DNA of 64,000 nt from Knoxdaviesia capensis (Eukaryota; Ascomycota; Sordariomycetes; Microascales; Gondwanamycetaceae). Below are positions 10,631 to 21,920 of this stretch, one piece after another; the first letter of the stretch is position 1, and every line of letters begins with the position of its first letter. The DNA lies in NCBI GenBank assembly GCA_001510575.1, contig LNGK01000004.1, positions 2,974,667 to 3,038,666 of the forward strand. The letters are read 5' to 3'. The notes beneath the pieces are model-generated. The model saw nothing but the letters and a program-made list of their open reading frames with translations, searched no databases and was not told the DNA's origin. The translations under genes and the position numbers were made by a program.

Positions 10631-13312
10631 TAATTGTTTGCTGGAGAGAAGAAGAAAAAAAGAAGAGATTTCAAATTGATGTCAGTACGATATGCTTGGA
10701 TTTTGGAGGAGCTGAAGATGTTTTGTTTGCTTGTTCGTGTGTGCTGTGATTGCAATCCAACGAGGGGTAGTGGTCCTCAACTTTTGATACAGGGCAAGGG
10801 AATATACGACAACTAGGAGGCTGTCTAAAATTCCAACACATTCTAAACATAGAGACAGCCAAGGAATGAAACATGTGATACACATGAAAAAAGGAACGAT
10901 GTGGCGCAAGCACAACCATCAAGACCACCGGAGAAGGCATCTTGAGAGCAGCTGTGAAGTAACCCTGGCACAGTGCACCACCGAGAAACAAAACGTGCGA
11001 TCGTTGTAACATGAATCACATCACCATGCATCCGAGTCCAGGTGGCAATACAGAGCAAAGCAGAGCAAGCTCTGGTGCTGGAGACTTTCTCGTGCAGCTT
11101 TTGCCCCCACCACGGAACATGGAACTCAGTTGGCAGTCCGGAGAAGGCCAATTCACCCAAAGATGAAGGAAACACACAATGCTCCGGCATTACAGAGCAA
11201 TTGGAAGACTCCGGTAAAGGTGGGAGGGCGGTTCTTACCGGGGATGAATGTGTCCGCGATTTGAGAAGGAAGCGGAACACAAGGGGACGGACAGATCGGA
11301 TGTAAGATCGAGGTTATTCCAATGGTTCTCGATTGGCAAGCGGGAGGCAAGACACGGAAGACCGGGAGGTTTTTATAGGGACACGGAAACAGGGGAGAAA
11401 GGAGTGGCGAATCTGTGGAACGAGATATGCGCCGACGGTGAAAAGGCCTGACGAAGGTGAAGGACGGTATATGGGAGCGAAAGATGTAAGGGAAGACGAG
11501 ATACTTAAGAAAGCGAAAATGAAAACAAGGAGAAGGGAATAGATCTATTTAGATGTGGAGAAAACAGGAGGAAGATAGAGAGAGATCAAAACCGGGACGA
11601 GCACCCTCTCAGAAGAAAGAAATAGTGATAGTTACTTCGGGCAAACTAAAACACCAACGGGGTCCATCCGGTGTCCGAGATTTTGGATGCTACTGAAAAA
11701 TCTAAAACCCTGAGCCGATGTGGCCAATATTCAAGATGGGGAAAAGAAAAGAATAATAAGAGGTGATGTGGTTAAAGAGAAGAAGAAAAATAATAGAAGA
11801 GTCTAGATAAAAAAGAAATCCAAGCCGAGGCACGCAGAAGTACATCATGCACTGCGGCTGCATACAAAAGTTACAAGCACAAGCTTCTCTCTGCGACGGG
11901 AAACATACAAGGAAGGTGCTGACACACTGATCGGTGTGGGGTGTGCCTTCCCCAAAACCACGAGCTCCAGATGACTACTGTACATACATCTGATTTTTGT
12001 AGAATTCACGATGCTTGGAAATATACTCTTCAGTCTGGAGCTGCGGATTCTACATACCTATAACCGTCTACTATTATACGTGAGATGTCAAATACCTCGG
12101 AGAGAAATAAGACTCTCCGTTTGTAATCTCCCCGTCTCTTGCTGTGCCAGTGTGCAGTTTGCATTGAGCAATGCTTAGGAGACCACAATGGTAAGGGTGT
12201 GCCGTAACCATTATTTTATTTTATTTTTTTCAGAGCAAGCGTGGCGTGCGTCGCCTGAATCCAATCCCCGACAATCGACTGCGACTGGCGATAGCCGATA
12301 GCCGGGCCACACCAGGGAAAGGTAAAAGGAAGCTGCTCCACCTGTCAGCACATAATTCCTCGTGTTCTTCTGGTGATTGACTCGACATGTTCGACCCTGG
12401 TTTAAACATCCCGTCCGTCGATATATGACTGCAGCACAAGCCCACACGATGATACAGCGATACGTCTCACGTTGACATGTACGAGTACAGGTATCGAACA
12501 CACATCACTGACGTCACGCTTTGAGGTTTGGCCCGGGAATGTACCTTACTTATAACGTACAGTACAGACATCGTCACCCCAAGCAAAAGTTGGGGTAAAT
12601 TGCATTTGAAGAGACCGCCCACGCTCTAGAAGCTAGCCAACTGCCGGCCTCCGACTTTTGGCTGTGTGTGTGCACATCACGAGCTTCACTTGCTATCTGT
12701 CTCTGTCTATATCTCTCTCACTCTCCTTCTGTCGTGGACGTCATACTCCTTTCCTAGAAATTCCCAGATATGACCAGACACAGCAATGCTGTCCGAGTCA
12801 ACCTGTAAAGTCTTCTTCTTCAAAGCTCCCTATCCGACTTCTGCATGTGCGCCTCCGATACCTGGCGACGACACCCGACGTCCAAATCGTCACCAGTCAC
12901 CACTTGAAACCATCCATACCGCTTTTGAAAAGGCCTACACTTCACGGGCCTCCCCACTAGTTGTCTGAATTATATCCCTTTCGATGCCCGAGGACCGCAC
13001 TTCTTACTTCTCACGGTTGCATGTCAAACTCCACTGCCGTGCCGCCTGCGGCCACCGATCAGACAACCCTAGTAACCCTGAGAAATATCAATAGACCCTA
13101 ATAAACCCTAGACATTGTGGGGCTTCATCAAAATCCACATGAGGAACCGTTCAATGTGATCTGGAAGAATGCAATATGATCGGTCTACTAAGACGGGGTT
13201 TGTGGTTTATTTCATTTGAACAGGCATTTCATATAGGCATCATCCACAGGTGGATCTATATCAAACCGCAGAGAGATCTGATCTAAGTAGTCCCTGCTAG
13301 ACACACCCTCTT
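10571..13312. other. 2.7 kb intergenic region, HFD1 promoter side to RRP4 3' flank
   Basis: No supported gene. The HFD1-proximal part holds the (GT)13 tract. GTACAGTAC lies at 12557-12565. Telo-box-like motifs lie at 13065-13071 and 13095-13111. Short frames here lack the G/C-rich third positions of the neighbouring genes. Confidence 0.6.
10605..10630. repeat. (GT)13 microsatellite in the HFD1 leader
   Basis: Perfect (GT)13 on +, read as (CA)n in the sense strand of the aldehyde dehydrogenase mRNA, 35 nt upstream of its start codon. Confidence 0.95.
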
Positions 13313-14482
13313 TCACTTTCCCCGAACCCCCTCCACCAGCTGCTCCCCACGTTCGCCGCCCAGGTAAATCTCATCGGCCATGGTCTCCCGCCCCATCTCC
13401 ACCGCCAGATCGTACCCGCGCCGCACCGTCTCCTCGTCCAGCCGCAGCCCGTTAGCCACCAGCGCCTGCATGACCGAGCGCACCCGCGCAATCTCGCGCA
13501 TCGTCTCAACCTCGATCACGTCGTTCTGGTTGGAGTAGGCGTTCTGGCTGAGCATCTCCTCCATGCGGTTCAGCCCAACGCCGGATGCCCCGCCGGCCGC
13601 CGCCGCCGCCTCGGCGTCGACGTGCTTGCTGATCCAGATGAACCCGTTGACGCCCATCACCACCGACACCGGCCCGCCGCCGTTCTCCGTCTCCAGAGTC
13701 CACATCTGCCGCTTCGACCGCACCACGCCGCCGCCGCCGCCCACGCCCGACAGCGCCAGGAACACCCCGTTGCGCAGCTTGCCGTACTTCAGACTGCGCG
13801 TGTGCAGCGACGCCATGCCGTCCTGGTGCAGCTGCTGCACCTCCGCCACCACCAGGTCGCCCTCCGCGAAGAACGACCGGATCTGCAGCTCGTCCGTCTC
13901 TGTGCGCTTGCGCAGGATGCCGCCCGGCAGGTTGATTGCGCTGATCTGCAGCGTCGCCATCTGCGACGACCCCACGTCCACCCGCCACCGCCGCGCCTGC
14001 ACCTCCACAATCCGTCCCACCACCAGGTCTCCGATTTCCGGCGTGTAGCGCGCTCGTAGCGGCCGTACTGTAACAAGCTTGTTCGTCCTTTGTATTACTC
14101 CGGCCACCGACGACATGATGGCTGTTGTTCCGGGGTTGACGTATGTGCCGTGGCCTCTGATGGATGGGGAAGTAGTTGGGTAGTGTCAGTAGGCTGCTGT
14201 ATATCTATAAAAAAAAATCCGCGCACGGAGGGGAAATTTAGCCGGGAATCCTCACCTCATCCATTGGGGATCATCATCAATCAGCTCTCCCGGCGTCACG
14301 ATACTGCTAGCTGTTCTCGACGCTTTCGGGTTCCAGCTCTTGTTCATAGGCACATCGCCTTCGCTATCCGCTCCGTCTTCGGAGCCCGAGTCCATGTCCA
14401 CATCCGATCCATCCTCTGCGGTTGCTGCCGCCCGTGGCCGGTACGGCGCAACCGTCTTCGGCTTGAGAATAGTGATGGGCAT
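13313..14482 (-). CDS. RRP4: Exosome complex RNA-binding subunit Rrp4
   Basis: Exons 14482-14256 and 14156-13313; intron 14255-14157 (GTGAGG...ATCAG); 356 residues. Rrp4 is one of the three S1/KH cap subunits of the RNA exosome, guiding RNA into the ring for 3'-5' decay and rRNA processing. The splice joins QWMR to GHGTYV, the conserved N-terminal element. It is followed by the S1 domain (GDLVVGRIVEVQARRWRVDVGSS to LHTRSLKYGKLRNGVFL) and a KH-like part with GVNGFIWISK. An acidic stretch occupies about residues 20-45. The S1-KH linker carries a Gly run (GVGGGGGV) and an Ala run (AEAAAAAGGASG), both local insertions. Confidence 0.94.
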
Positions 14483-15282
14483 TTGTATTGTGTCGTTTGC
14501 TGGTGGGAAGCGCTATGCTCCAAGACAGGAACAGCTTGGTACACAAGACACGTGGGGGTCGCGAGTGGTAAGGGTGTAAGAGTAGTAAAATGATATCCAG
14601 TTTGTCAAGCCGATTGGAAAATGTGCTAAGAGGAAAGCGAAGAGAATTGTTGGTGTTGTTGATGTTGGAGTTGAAGTGAAGAAAAATAAAAATGTGGGGA
14701 ATAGTTGACAAGATTTCAGGTTAGGGTTAACCATCTTGTTATCGATAAGAGACATCACCAAATTTCCCGACAGCAAACATGAGTTGCACAACTACCGGAA
14801 GGGAACTAGTGACGCATTGCTTTAGGTTTATGTAGTTTCTTTGCGGGAACAATACAGGAGATAAATATCCGGTTGAGGCTCACTTGGGATATGATGTTAC
14901 CTGCAGGCCGCTCGCTGTGCCTATTCTCAATCCACCAGTACGCGGGGGGGGGCGGTTAAGACTACGAGTGCATCAAATATGACACTGAGTATATTGACAT
15001 TACACACCCATGGCTACACTGTCTTATATCCCGATCGCAGATACGGCTTTATTCATGTTCTTCGTGATGTATTCGCAGAGTACAGTCTCTCCAAAATATA
15101 GTATACAGGTAATGTACAGTATGGGCAAGCAGCAGTCCGTCAATATGTCCCCTAGGCCGTGCAGAGCACTCATATTCGTGTATGATCAACTCCATTTCGG
15201 CCGTTGGAACATGTGTACTTTTCAGTCCCCGCGCGTGTCTCGTCCCGTTCGAGCGTGCTCGTCGCGTCTGCCCCGCCCGCGC
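14483..15282. other. RRP4 promoter and 3' flank of the DUF4536 gene
   Basis: The region contains the RRP4 promoter motifs at 14719-14748 and otherwise AT-rich spacer. No coding signal. Confidence 0.55.
14719..14748. promoter_or_regulatory. Palindromic telo-box and TTATCGATAA in the RRP4 promoter
   Basis: GGTTAGGGTTAACC (14719-14732) is followed seven bases later by the perfect palindrome TTATCGATAA (14739-14748), about 240-265 bp upstream of the RRP4 start. The motifs are seen directly. Binding by Tbf1/TRF-type or other factors is inference. Confidence 0.4.
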
Positions 15283-15706
15283 TCACGCGAACAGCCGCCA
15301 CAGTCCCAGATACGCAAGCCCTAGCGACAAGCCGGTGATAGACAGCCGTCGGCTGCGCATGCCGAACATCGACCCGCTCTTGAGAATCTCCGCCTGGCGC
15401 CGGTCGAGCTGGCTCATGCCAGTAAGGTAGTTGTAGGCCGCGAGGCCGAGGAACGAGCCGCCGCCTGTGACGATTTGTTGAAGAAGCTTTTGTTAGTCCA
15501 TAAAACACTGAACAAAGACACACACACATTTAACAGAAGGCGTGTTTGTTGATTCTGCCAGTGCCCTGTGTGGTTGCTGATCGAGGAAAACACTCACCAA
15601 TCACCCGGCACGGGAGGCAGTCGTCGCCGCGGTCTTCGCGCAGCAGCGAGTTCAGGTCTTCGGGCTTGTCCAACGATTGGACTGAAGGCACTTTATCGCC
15701 TGCCAT
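15283..15706 (-). CDS. Small DUF4536 (DMAC1/TMEM261-like) membrane protein
   Basis: Exons 15706-15598 and 15464-15283; intron 15597-15465 (GTGAGT...CACAG); 96 residues. The conserved block DDCLPCRVIGGGSFLGLAAYNYLTG spans the splice and is the hallmark of the DUF4536 family. Two hydrophobic helices are visible (about 37-52 and 77-94), with a basic loop (MFGMRSRRLS) between them. The human relative DMAC1 helps assemble the distal membrane arm of complex I, so a mitochondrial inner-membrane role is plausible but inferred. The gene diverges from AP-3 mu across a 443-bp shared promoter. Confidence 0.82.
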
Positions 15707-16149
15707 TTTTTTTTGGATGCAGTGGAGAATGTGTTGGGAGATAGTCGAGAGTGGTTTCTGGGTGATGGATAATAAGACTAGAAAATGAAGCCACACACCA
15801 ATGTCTTTATCACACACTCTCAGATTTTTGGCGTTTGGCGAGGTCGGCTAAGGGTTAGTAACCCTAGCAAACATTCCCCCATCAATTACCCGAATAGAGC
15901 TCGTCTCCACAGCTGGCGACGCTTGACGACAACCAACTTTGAACAAACGAACCCGCGAGCAATGCCATCTTCCTCCTGTCTGGCCAGTCTATTGCTGCTC
16001 TTTCTGTACAGTTTTCATTAACTTGTTTTGCGTGGCGTATTGACAATCTTTCAGCACAACAAAAAACGCGCGACATAACCCCCGTCCATCCTCGCCTCTG
16101 ACCCCTCCACCAGCAAGCTCAATCTCGGCCGTGCTGAGACTCCGTCAAG
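15707..16149. promoter_or_regulatory. Divergent promoter DUF4536 gene / AP-3 mu
   Basis: 443 bp between two divergent start codons. It contains the odd palindrome AGGGTTAGTAACCCT at 15851-15865, two telo-boxes facing each other around a single G. No coding content. Confidence 0.5.
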
Positions 16150-17889
16150 ATGAACGGCGCCATCGAGGCGTTGCACATCTACGATGAACACAAGTACGTT
16201 GCACACCACCGCACTGTTTATACCAGAAGCACCTGACTAACCGCCTATAGTCACCCCCTCCTCTCACACGTGTACACCGGCCGACCGCTCCAAGCCACGA
16301 CGGTGCTCCCTCTGTATCTCCAGCACAAAACCCCGCGACCGAACCTAATCTACCTTGAAAACACGAACCCCCCAACATTGCTGTTTACCTTGCGACACGA
16401 GAGCCTGCTCTTCGCCGCGACGTCTTCCGAAGAGATCGAGCCGCTTGTGGTGCTGGAGTTCCTGCACCGCGTTGTGGATGCGCTGGAAGAGTTTGTGGGT
16501 GCGCCACTAATCTCCATCAAGATCGAGCAGAACTACGATGTGGTCGCGCAGTTGTTGACGGAGATGTGCGACGCGGGGACTGTCAACGCCACCGAGCCGA
16601 ACGTGCTGCGTGATATTGTCGAGGTTGAGGGGTGGATGGATAAACTGCTGGGGAGCATCACTCTGCCAAGGTAGACTCTCAATGCTTTTGTTCCCAATCA
16701 TGGCCACTTGACTAACAGCAACTACAGCAAACCCGGATTCGCTACCCCGTTTTCAAACTCAACCCCCACCCCCATTCTCACCAACTCTGCCACCACCGCC
16801 CTCCCCTGGCGCCGCGCCAACGTTCGTCACACGTCCAACGAGATGTACGCCGACGTCGTCGAGACGCTCTCCGTAACACTCGCACCCTCCGGCCGCCCCC
16901 TGGCAGCATTTGCCAACGGCACCATCGCATTCACCTCCAAAGTGTCCGGCGTCCCCGACATCCTCCTGTCGATATCCGGCCCGTCCGGTAAACACAACAT
17001 TGCCAACATCATGGAGCTGCCCGTGTTCCACCCGTGTGTGCGGTTGCAGCGCTGGAAAGAACGGCCCGGCGAACTCAGCTTCATCCCCCCGGACGGCTCG
17101 TTCATATTGGCCGGGTACCAGGTCGACTTGCTCCCGCTCAGCAACGGCTTGAGCACGACCATGGCGACTAACAGCATCAAGCTGCCAGTGGCAGTGGAAA
17201 TGAAGACGGGGCTGGGCCGGACGGGCGCGGAGTTTGAGGTGCGACTCCAAGTCAACCGCACGTTCTTGGCCACCGGGGGCCGGGGTCTGTCCGCGCCCGG
17301 CATTGGTGGCCGGCCGCCGAGTGGCCCTGCGGCCGGCCCGGCATTGCAGCATATCGTGGTGCGCATCCCGCTGTCACCGGAAACAAAGAACCTGCCAGAC
17401 ATCCGCCCCAGCAAGGGCGACGCCGCCTTCAATCTTGTCGACCAGGTGCTGGAGTGGCGTATCCCCGCCAAGGAGGTGTCCAGCGGGTCAGGCTACTTTG
17501 GCCTGCGGTGCACCGTGCAAGGCCTGAACAGCGCCAGCAACGACGGGCCAGACGGGGCGAACGGCGGCGGAGACGACCTGGACCTGGGCTACGGCGAGCC
17601 CTACCAACGTGCCTCGCTGACATCCTCTACTCCCGCGGCGCCCGCTGGCGGTGCTGCCGACTCGGCCGACTCGGAGCGTGACGCACGGCTAGTGGCGCAG
17701 AACCGCATCCTCATGCCGACCGCTGCCACGGTTGACTTTGCGGTGAAAGGCTGGTTGGCGAGTGGACTGAAGATCGAGAGTATCGTGCTGGATCCGCGCA
17801 AGAGTCGCGGGCTGGCGGAGGGCATGAAGCCATATAAGGGCGTCAAGTACTTGACGGTTAGCAAGGGGGGAGTTGAGCTGCGGTGCTGA
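16150..17889 (+). CDS. APM3: AP-3 adaptor complex mu subunit (Apm3)
   Basis: Exons 16150-16193, 16251-16670 and 16728-17889; introns 16194-16250 and 16671-16727, both 57 nt; 541 residues. AP-3 carries cargo such as alkaline phosphatase from the Golgi to the vacuole; mu reads tyrosine-based sorting signals. The longin-like N-domain begins MNGAIEALHIYDEHNHPLLSHVYTGR and runs through IEPLVVLEFLHRVVDALEEF and NYDVVAQLLTEMCDAG to the linker NVLRDIVEVEGW. The C-terminal mu homology domain starts at LPWRRANVRHTSNEMYADVVE. A Gly/Ala-rich insert (about 420-465) lies late in that domain. An earlier AG at 16717-16718 lies on the branch site and is not a likely acceptor. Confidence 0.94.
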
Positions 17890-18716
17890 GCTGAGAATAT
17901 AAAGGTTTCTTATATATCTAATGAATAGATGCTCGTTTCATAGCTTTTGTTGTGTCTCGTAGCCCGGTGTTTATCATGCCACACCCTAATTATTTCAAAC
18001 CCTGACCGGTTAACCCTAATAAACCCTACCATACCACTAAGCCACTTTGCGGGGCCCCGCCGCTAGACCGAAAGCTCGCATTTCTTCCATTCTTCTATTT
18101 ACACGCCCCAGTTTTCCCCCAATAAATCTCACCCCTCGAACATTCATTTTCTTGTTGTCCTTCGGAATGTATGACTTGCTTGCTTGTCTTTTCCTCTTGT
18201 AAAACTTCTCTCATACGGAGCTGGAATTCCGGTTGTATTTCTTCAACCTTGTAATCCATCTTCCTCTTTTCCTCCCCAGCATCATCAGCCCAATTTTTGC
18301 TGCTTTCTCCCCCGGAAAATACTCGCTGCCCTCAGAATTCCCCAGCTTGCCCACTTTTTGTCCTCGGGCCAGTGGGTATTTTTTCCCTGTATTATACGCT
18401 TTTTCATTCGTGGCCGCAGGGTTCACATGTGCTTTGGTCTGGTGTGAGTGTGACGCATTTCTCGCAGATCCGGAAGTCTGGCCCTGATCGAACTACCCGC
18501 ACTCATCGCCGAGGCCGAGCACACCCGACGGCACAAGGAAACTGCAATTGACCCTCTTGTTCTCTTATACACTTCAGTTTCTGATATTGCTGCTCTCTTT
18601 TCCGTGTTAATTTTACTACGGAAAAGTCTCTCTACGTGCACTCTGGGAATACCACCTCACTTAACGAAACCCCGCGATTCAACGCTCGGCTTGCCGGTTG
18701 CCTTGTCCCCCGAGTG
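17890..18716. other. Intergenic region APM3 to MCT1
   Basis: Contains ACCCTAAT at 17983-17990, composite telo-box TAACCCTAATAAACCCTA at 18011-18028 and the 12-bp palindrome GCGGGGCCCCGC at 18050-18061. The rest is T-rich leader of the downstream gene. No gene seen. Confidence 0.55.
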
Positions 18717-20045
18717 ATGCCGAAGCTGGTGCGGTGCCCGGCGCTTCGGGCCCGCTACAGCCCACAATGTCACACACAGCCATGGTTGGCACGGAGGTCA
18801 AGGCGGAGCATGTCACAATTTGGAAAATCGAGGACGGCGCTGTTCTTCCCGGGTATGTGTCACACATGGATGCACCCACCCGCCAACCGCATTCACTGAG
18901 TACTGACGCATGTGCCCCTCCCATCCTGTTTAGGCCAAGGCGTGCAGCGCGTGGGAATGTTGACGCCATGGATCGAAGCGTTCCCGAAAACGTCCCGCGA
19001 AATCATTGACCAGATCGACTCGACGCTCGGCTACAAGTTATGCGATATCATCCAGAACGGCCCCAGCCCCATGCTCAACGCCACCGAGAACGCCCAGCCA
19101 GCGATCATGGCCACGTCGGTGCTCATCCTCCGCATCCTCGAGATCGAATTCGGCTTCAATGTCGCCGACCGCGTCGACGTGACCTTGGGCCACTCGCTCG
19201 GCGAGTTCGCCGCCCTCGTGGCCGGCGGCTACATCCACTTCGAAGACAGCCTGTACATGGTGCGCAAGCGCGCGCTAGCGATGACGGAGGCCACGCAGCG
19301 CGCCATCGCCACGTACGGCGGCGAGTACGGCATGGTGGCCATTGTCACCGAGCCGGAATGCCTCGCGCAGATGATCGACTTCATCCACAGCTTCATCAGC
19401 GCGCTCGACAACGCACCCAACCCACGGCCACCCACAGCGCTGCCCATTGCCTCGGAGCAGGTCACCATCGCCAACATCAACAGCAAGAACCAGATTGTGC
19501 TGAGCGGCCGCATCGACCGCATCCGTGAGCTGATGTCGCAGGTGCGCCAGTTCCTCGGCCACGACCCGCGCGCGGTGCGGCTCAACAGCGCCAGCCCGTT
19601 CCACAGCCCCACCATGCAACCGGGGCTCGTGGTGATGCACGAGATCCTGCAGGGCAAGAGCCGGGTGCGCGGCCACGAGGCCGACGACATCGTCACGTTC
19701 CCCGGGCTGATCCCGTGCATCAGCAACGTGTCGGCGCGGCCGTTCACCTCCCGCGAGAACCTTAAGGAGCTGCTTGCGCGCAGCTGCGTTGACACCGTGC
19801 ACTGGTGGGACAGCATCCGCTACCTCGACCAGGAGGAGAACGTGCGCCGCTGGATCGGCATCGGGCCCGGCAAGGTCGGCCGCAACCTCGTCGGCAAGCA
19901 GGTCGGCTTCCGCGGCAAGAATGTGGTCAAGGGCGCCGGCGTGTGGGCGATTACTGATCCGCACGAGGTTGAGGAGGTGCTGAAGGGGCTCGAGGAGACG
20001 GAAGATGTGGTTGACGAGCCGGCTGAATGGGATCCCAGCCCGTAG
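18717..20045 (+). CDS. MCT1: Malonyl-CoA:ACP transacylase, mitochondrial type
   Basis: Exons 18717-18852 and 18934-20045; intron 18853-18933 (GTATGT...TTTAG); 415 residues. The enzyme moves malonyl from CoA to acyl carrier protein in type II (mitochondrial) fatty acid synthesis, which supplies the lipoic acid precursor. The splice joins ALFFPG to QGVQRVGM, rebuilding the FPGQG motif. The nucleophile is Ser133 in GHSLGEFAALVAGG; NSASPFHSPTM carries the catalytic-histidine region and NISNVSARPF-type residues (CISNVSARPFTS) follow. The N-terminus is Arg-rich and acid-free (MPKLVRCPALRARYSPQ...), a mitochondrial presequence. A free-standing 415-residue protein fits Mct1, not a domain of cytosolic FAS or a PKS. 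Confidence 0.94.
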
Positions 20046-20763
20046 TGCTTCTCTTCACCTCCGCCACACCCACATACATACCCTCCACACATAGTTATGG
20101 CAGGAACCTGTCAGCGTTCCCTTTACCCAGTTCTTGTTCCTTGTATACTACAGCATTCACATGCCTTTTTTCGGTTGGCCGGTGGGAAGCAAGCTGCTTC
20201 GTTGTCAGTATGGGTTTAGCAGACCGGGCGTTTCATGGCGTTTCATTAGGGTTTATTTTCATGCATTCATACTACAGCAGTATCTAGTCTCTGAGAACTT
20301 TAGGACTTGCCGTTCGCTTTTCATTTCATCGTGCTCGACGACCTTTCCCGTGTGTCCGTGGGGGAGGCAGTCCACCGGGTTAAACCCTAACACCAAGGTT
20401 ACGATTAGGGTTGGCCATTTGCATCACGTGTAACTTCACGTGAAGACCACCAACCCCACCAAGTCCACCAGCAAGGGACAGTTGGCAAAGCTTCAACGTT
20501 GACCGTCAGTTGGAAGGCAGCAACATTTGATCTTGATCCTCCAGCTTCCAGACCACACCTTTTCGCCTCGATCTCACACGAACCCGTATATCGAGCTTAT
20601 TCGACAGAGTTCCTAATCCCCCCAAGTATCAATCGCCCTCTCTTCGCCTGAATCTCGACCGCGTTCACCTCCTCCGCCGTCCTCCCCCTCGTTTCCTCCT
20701 GGACCTTCCCACCCGGTCGACCTACCCACCACCACCAACCACCACCACCACCACACCGCAGCC
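20046..20763. promoter_or_regulatory. Intergenic region and promoter of epsilon-COP
   Basis: Contains ATTAGGGTTTATT (20245-20257), TAAACCCTAA (20381-20390), TTAGGGTT (20405-20412), CACGTG (20425-20430) and the 12-bp palindrome CTTCACGTGAAG (20434-20445), then a CT/CA-rich leader up to the start codon. No coding region. Confidence 0.5.
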
Positions 20764-21920
20764 ATGGACCCGTACTCAGCGGAAGGCGAGCTGATCAACC
20801 TGCACAACCACTTCCACCAGGGCCAGTTCCGGGAGGTCGTGGATTTCGACGTGAGCGAGCTGGCGGCCGAGAACGAGCTGCCGGCGCGGCTGCTGCAGCT
20901 GCGCGCGCAGATTGCGCTCGGCAACGCGGCCGACGTGCTGGCGGACATTGCCGGCGAGGAGGCCGCGGCGCCGGAGCTGGCGGCCGTGGGCGCGCTGGCG
21001 AACTTCGCGGCCGGGAACGCCGCCAAAGCCCTGGATACCGCCCAGAAGCTCGCGGCCGCTGCGGCGGAGAACGCCGCTGTGCAGGTGCTCGCGGGCACCG
21101 TGCTGCAGGCTTCCGGCAAGACCGATGAGGCGGTTGCGTTGCTGTCGATGCACCAAGGAAACCGTAAGTGTTGCTGTTGCCGATAAGAGAGAGAGAGAGA
21201 GAGAGAGAGACGCCGATACTGACACCACTACCTGCCATCTCACACAGTCGAGGCCGTTGCCCTGCTCGTGCAGATCTACCTCGCGCAGAACCGCACCGAC
21301 CTGGCGCTGAAGGAGGTGACGGCGGCGCGGCGGTGGGCGCAGGACAGCCTGCTGGTCAACCTGGCCGAGTCGTGGGTGGGCATGCGCGTGGGCGGCGAGA
21401 AGTACCAGCAGGCGTTCTACGTGTTCGAGGAGCTCGCGCAGGCGCCGTCGACGTCGTCGATCCGCTCGCTGGTGGCGCAGGCCGTGGCCGAGCTGCACCT
21501 CGGCCGCACCGAGGAGGCCCAGGCCGCGCTCGACCAGGCCGTGCAGAAGGACGCGTCGGATGCTGCCGCGCTGGTCAACCAGCTTGTGCTGGCGGTTGTG
21601 ACCGGCAAGGACGCGGCCGAGCTTACGGGGTGAGTTTCTGTTCTTCTTTTGCTTTCGTCCCGACTTCTTCCGTGGACCCGGGTGGGCTTGCTACCGGAAA
21701 GCACCAAGCACCCAGGCTTTGATGGCTCTGAGATCTGCTGGCCGAAATGTTCTTTGTTTTCTTTTCTTTTCTTTTACTGACATCTCTCTCTGGTTTCTTC
21801 CTGTCTAGCGCCCTCCAAGCTGTGGCCCCCAAGCACCCGTTCCTCACCGACCTTGCGGAGAAGAGCGCGCTCTTCGACACGGCGGCGGCCAAGTACAGCG
21901 CCAAGGTGGCAACGCGGTAA
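20764..21920 (+). CDS. SEC28: Coatomer epsilon subunit (Sec28)
   Basis: Exons 20764-21163, 21248-21629 and 21809-21920; introns 21164-21247 and 21630-21808; 297 residues. Epsilon-COP is the TPR solenoid of the COPI coat that stabilises alpha-COP in retrograde Golgi-ER transport. The start MDPYSAEGELINLHNHFHQGQFREVVDFD and the tract ALLVQIYLAQNRTDLALKEVTAARRWAQDSLLVNLAESWVG match the family, as does the end PKHPFLTDLAEKSALFDTAAAKYS. It is almost wholly alpha-helical and Ala-rich. Intron 1 contains a (GA)13 tract. The length is typical for the family. Confidence 0.95.
21187..21212. repeat. (GA)13 microsatellite in SEC28 intron 1
   Basis: Perfect GA dinucleotide run between donor 21164 and acceptor 21247. 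Confidence 0.95.

Noticed and set aside
12786..12968. 60-residue plus-strand frame in the HFD1-RRP4 spacer
   Set aside because: It has an ATG and stop but a codon composition unlike neighbouring genes. No recognisable motif and no leader signal.
16719..16727. Alternative acceptor nine bases upstream in APM3 intron 2
   Set aside because: The upstream AG directly follows the CTAAC branch site, too close to serve as acceptor. The downstream AG gives a normal model.
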